13,471 nucleotides of DNA from JAIVJN01 sp036732565 (GTDB lineage: Bacteria; Acidobacteriota; Vicinamibacteria; Vicinamibacterales; UBA2999), in NCBI GenBank assembly GCA_036732565.1, contig DAINCF010000169.1, positions 1 to 13,471 of the forward strand, written 5' to 3'. The notes beneath the pieces were generated by a model. That model worked only from the letters and a program-made list of their open reading frames with translations. It had not been told where the DNA came from and did no database searches. The position numbers were made by a program, and so were the translations under genes. Each line of letters opens with the position of its first letter. Within the stretch, counting starts at the first letter, position 1. Positions 13,420 to 13,471 of this stretch are shown here, piece by piece.

Positions 13420-13471
13420 GACCCCCGTCTGAAGGGGTCCGGGGCCGCCCCCCGGGGGTGGCAGAGGGGGT
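13420..13471. repeat. Very GC-rich hairpins at the right edge
   Basis: GACCCC (13420-13425) pairs with GGGGTC (13434-13439). It is followed by CCGGGGCCGCCCCCCGGGGG, which can fold on itself in several ways. An ATG at 13372 opens a plus-strand frame (MSTPRGHIRPDKRGRERPP) through these hairpins to the edge; it could be the start of a gene, but the evidence is thin. Confidence 0.45.

Overview
The window is high-GC bacterial chromosome with long open antisense frames, which is typical of strong third-position GC bias. The housekeeping genes, the gene order and several kinds of short dispersed palindromic repeat resemble Acidobacteriota, perhaps Vicinamibacterales. That placement is inference from sequence style and remembered protein similarity, not from a search.

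Layout, left to right. (1) Bases 1-1534, minus strand: mazG (house-cleaning NTP pyrophosphohydrolase) followed by the N-terminal end of a ComEC/Rec2-type DNA-uptake channel that runs off the left edge. (2) Bases 1678-2720, plus strand: a DUF1844 protein translationally coupled to a PhnP-like metallo-beta-lactamase-fold hydrolase. (3) Bases 2864-7399, plus strand: a tightly packed run of ribF, a small degenerate HATPase-like protein, cysS, a class III aminotransferase and a YraN/UPF0102 protein. (4) Bases 7455-10059: a YfiR-type periplasmic protein and a TonB-dependent receptor. (5) Bases 10127-10397: tRNA-Gly(GCC) and tRNA-Cys(GCA), both with encoded CCA. (6) Bases 10410-12702, minus strand: a decayed mobile region directly behind tRNA-Cys. 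It holds an IS481-family element that keeps both ends but has lost the transposase C-terminus, a tyrosine recombinase broken by one in-frame TGA, and an intact excisionase-like gene. (7) Bases 12703-13471: mostly non-coding or unrecognised sequence with inverted repeats and very GC-rich hairpins at the window edge.

The most unusual signal is a set of unrelated palindromic repeats in the gaps between genes. Three successive gaps (584-711, 1563-1673, 2725-2833) each hold a different one: a CACCAAGACAC-type palindrome, a 9-bp GGTGCGCAA-type array converging on its own inverse, and a 7-bp CGACTCC array facing its inverse. Further palindromes lie between the two tRNAs, in the 3' end of the integrase gene, and upstream of xis. 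One of them supplies the last codons and stop of mazG. A second observation is the mobile module next to tRNA-Cys, in which the integrase and the transposase were inactivated by different kinds of mutation. No clear new enzymatic or defence system is visible in this window.
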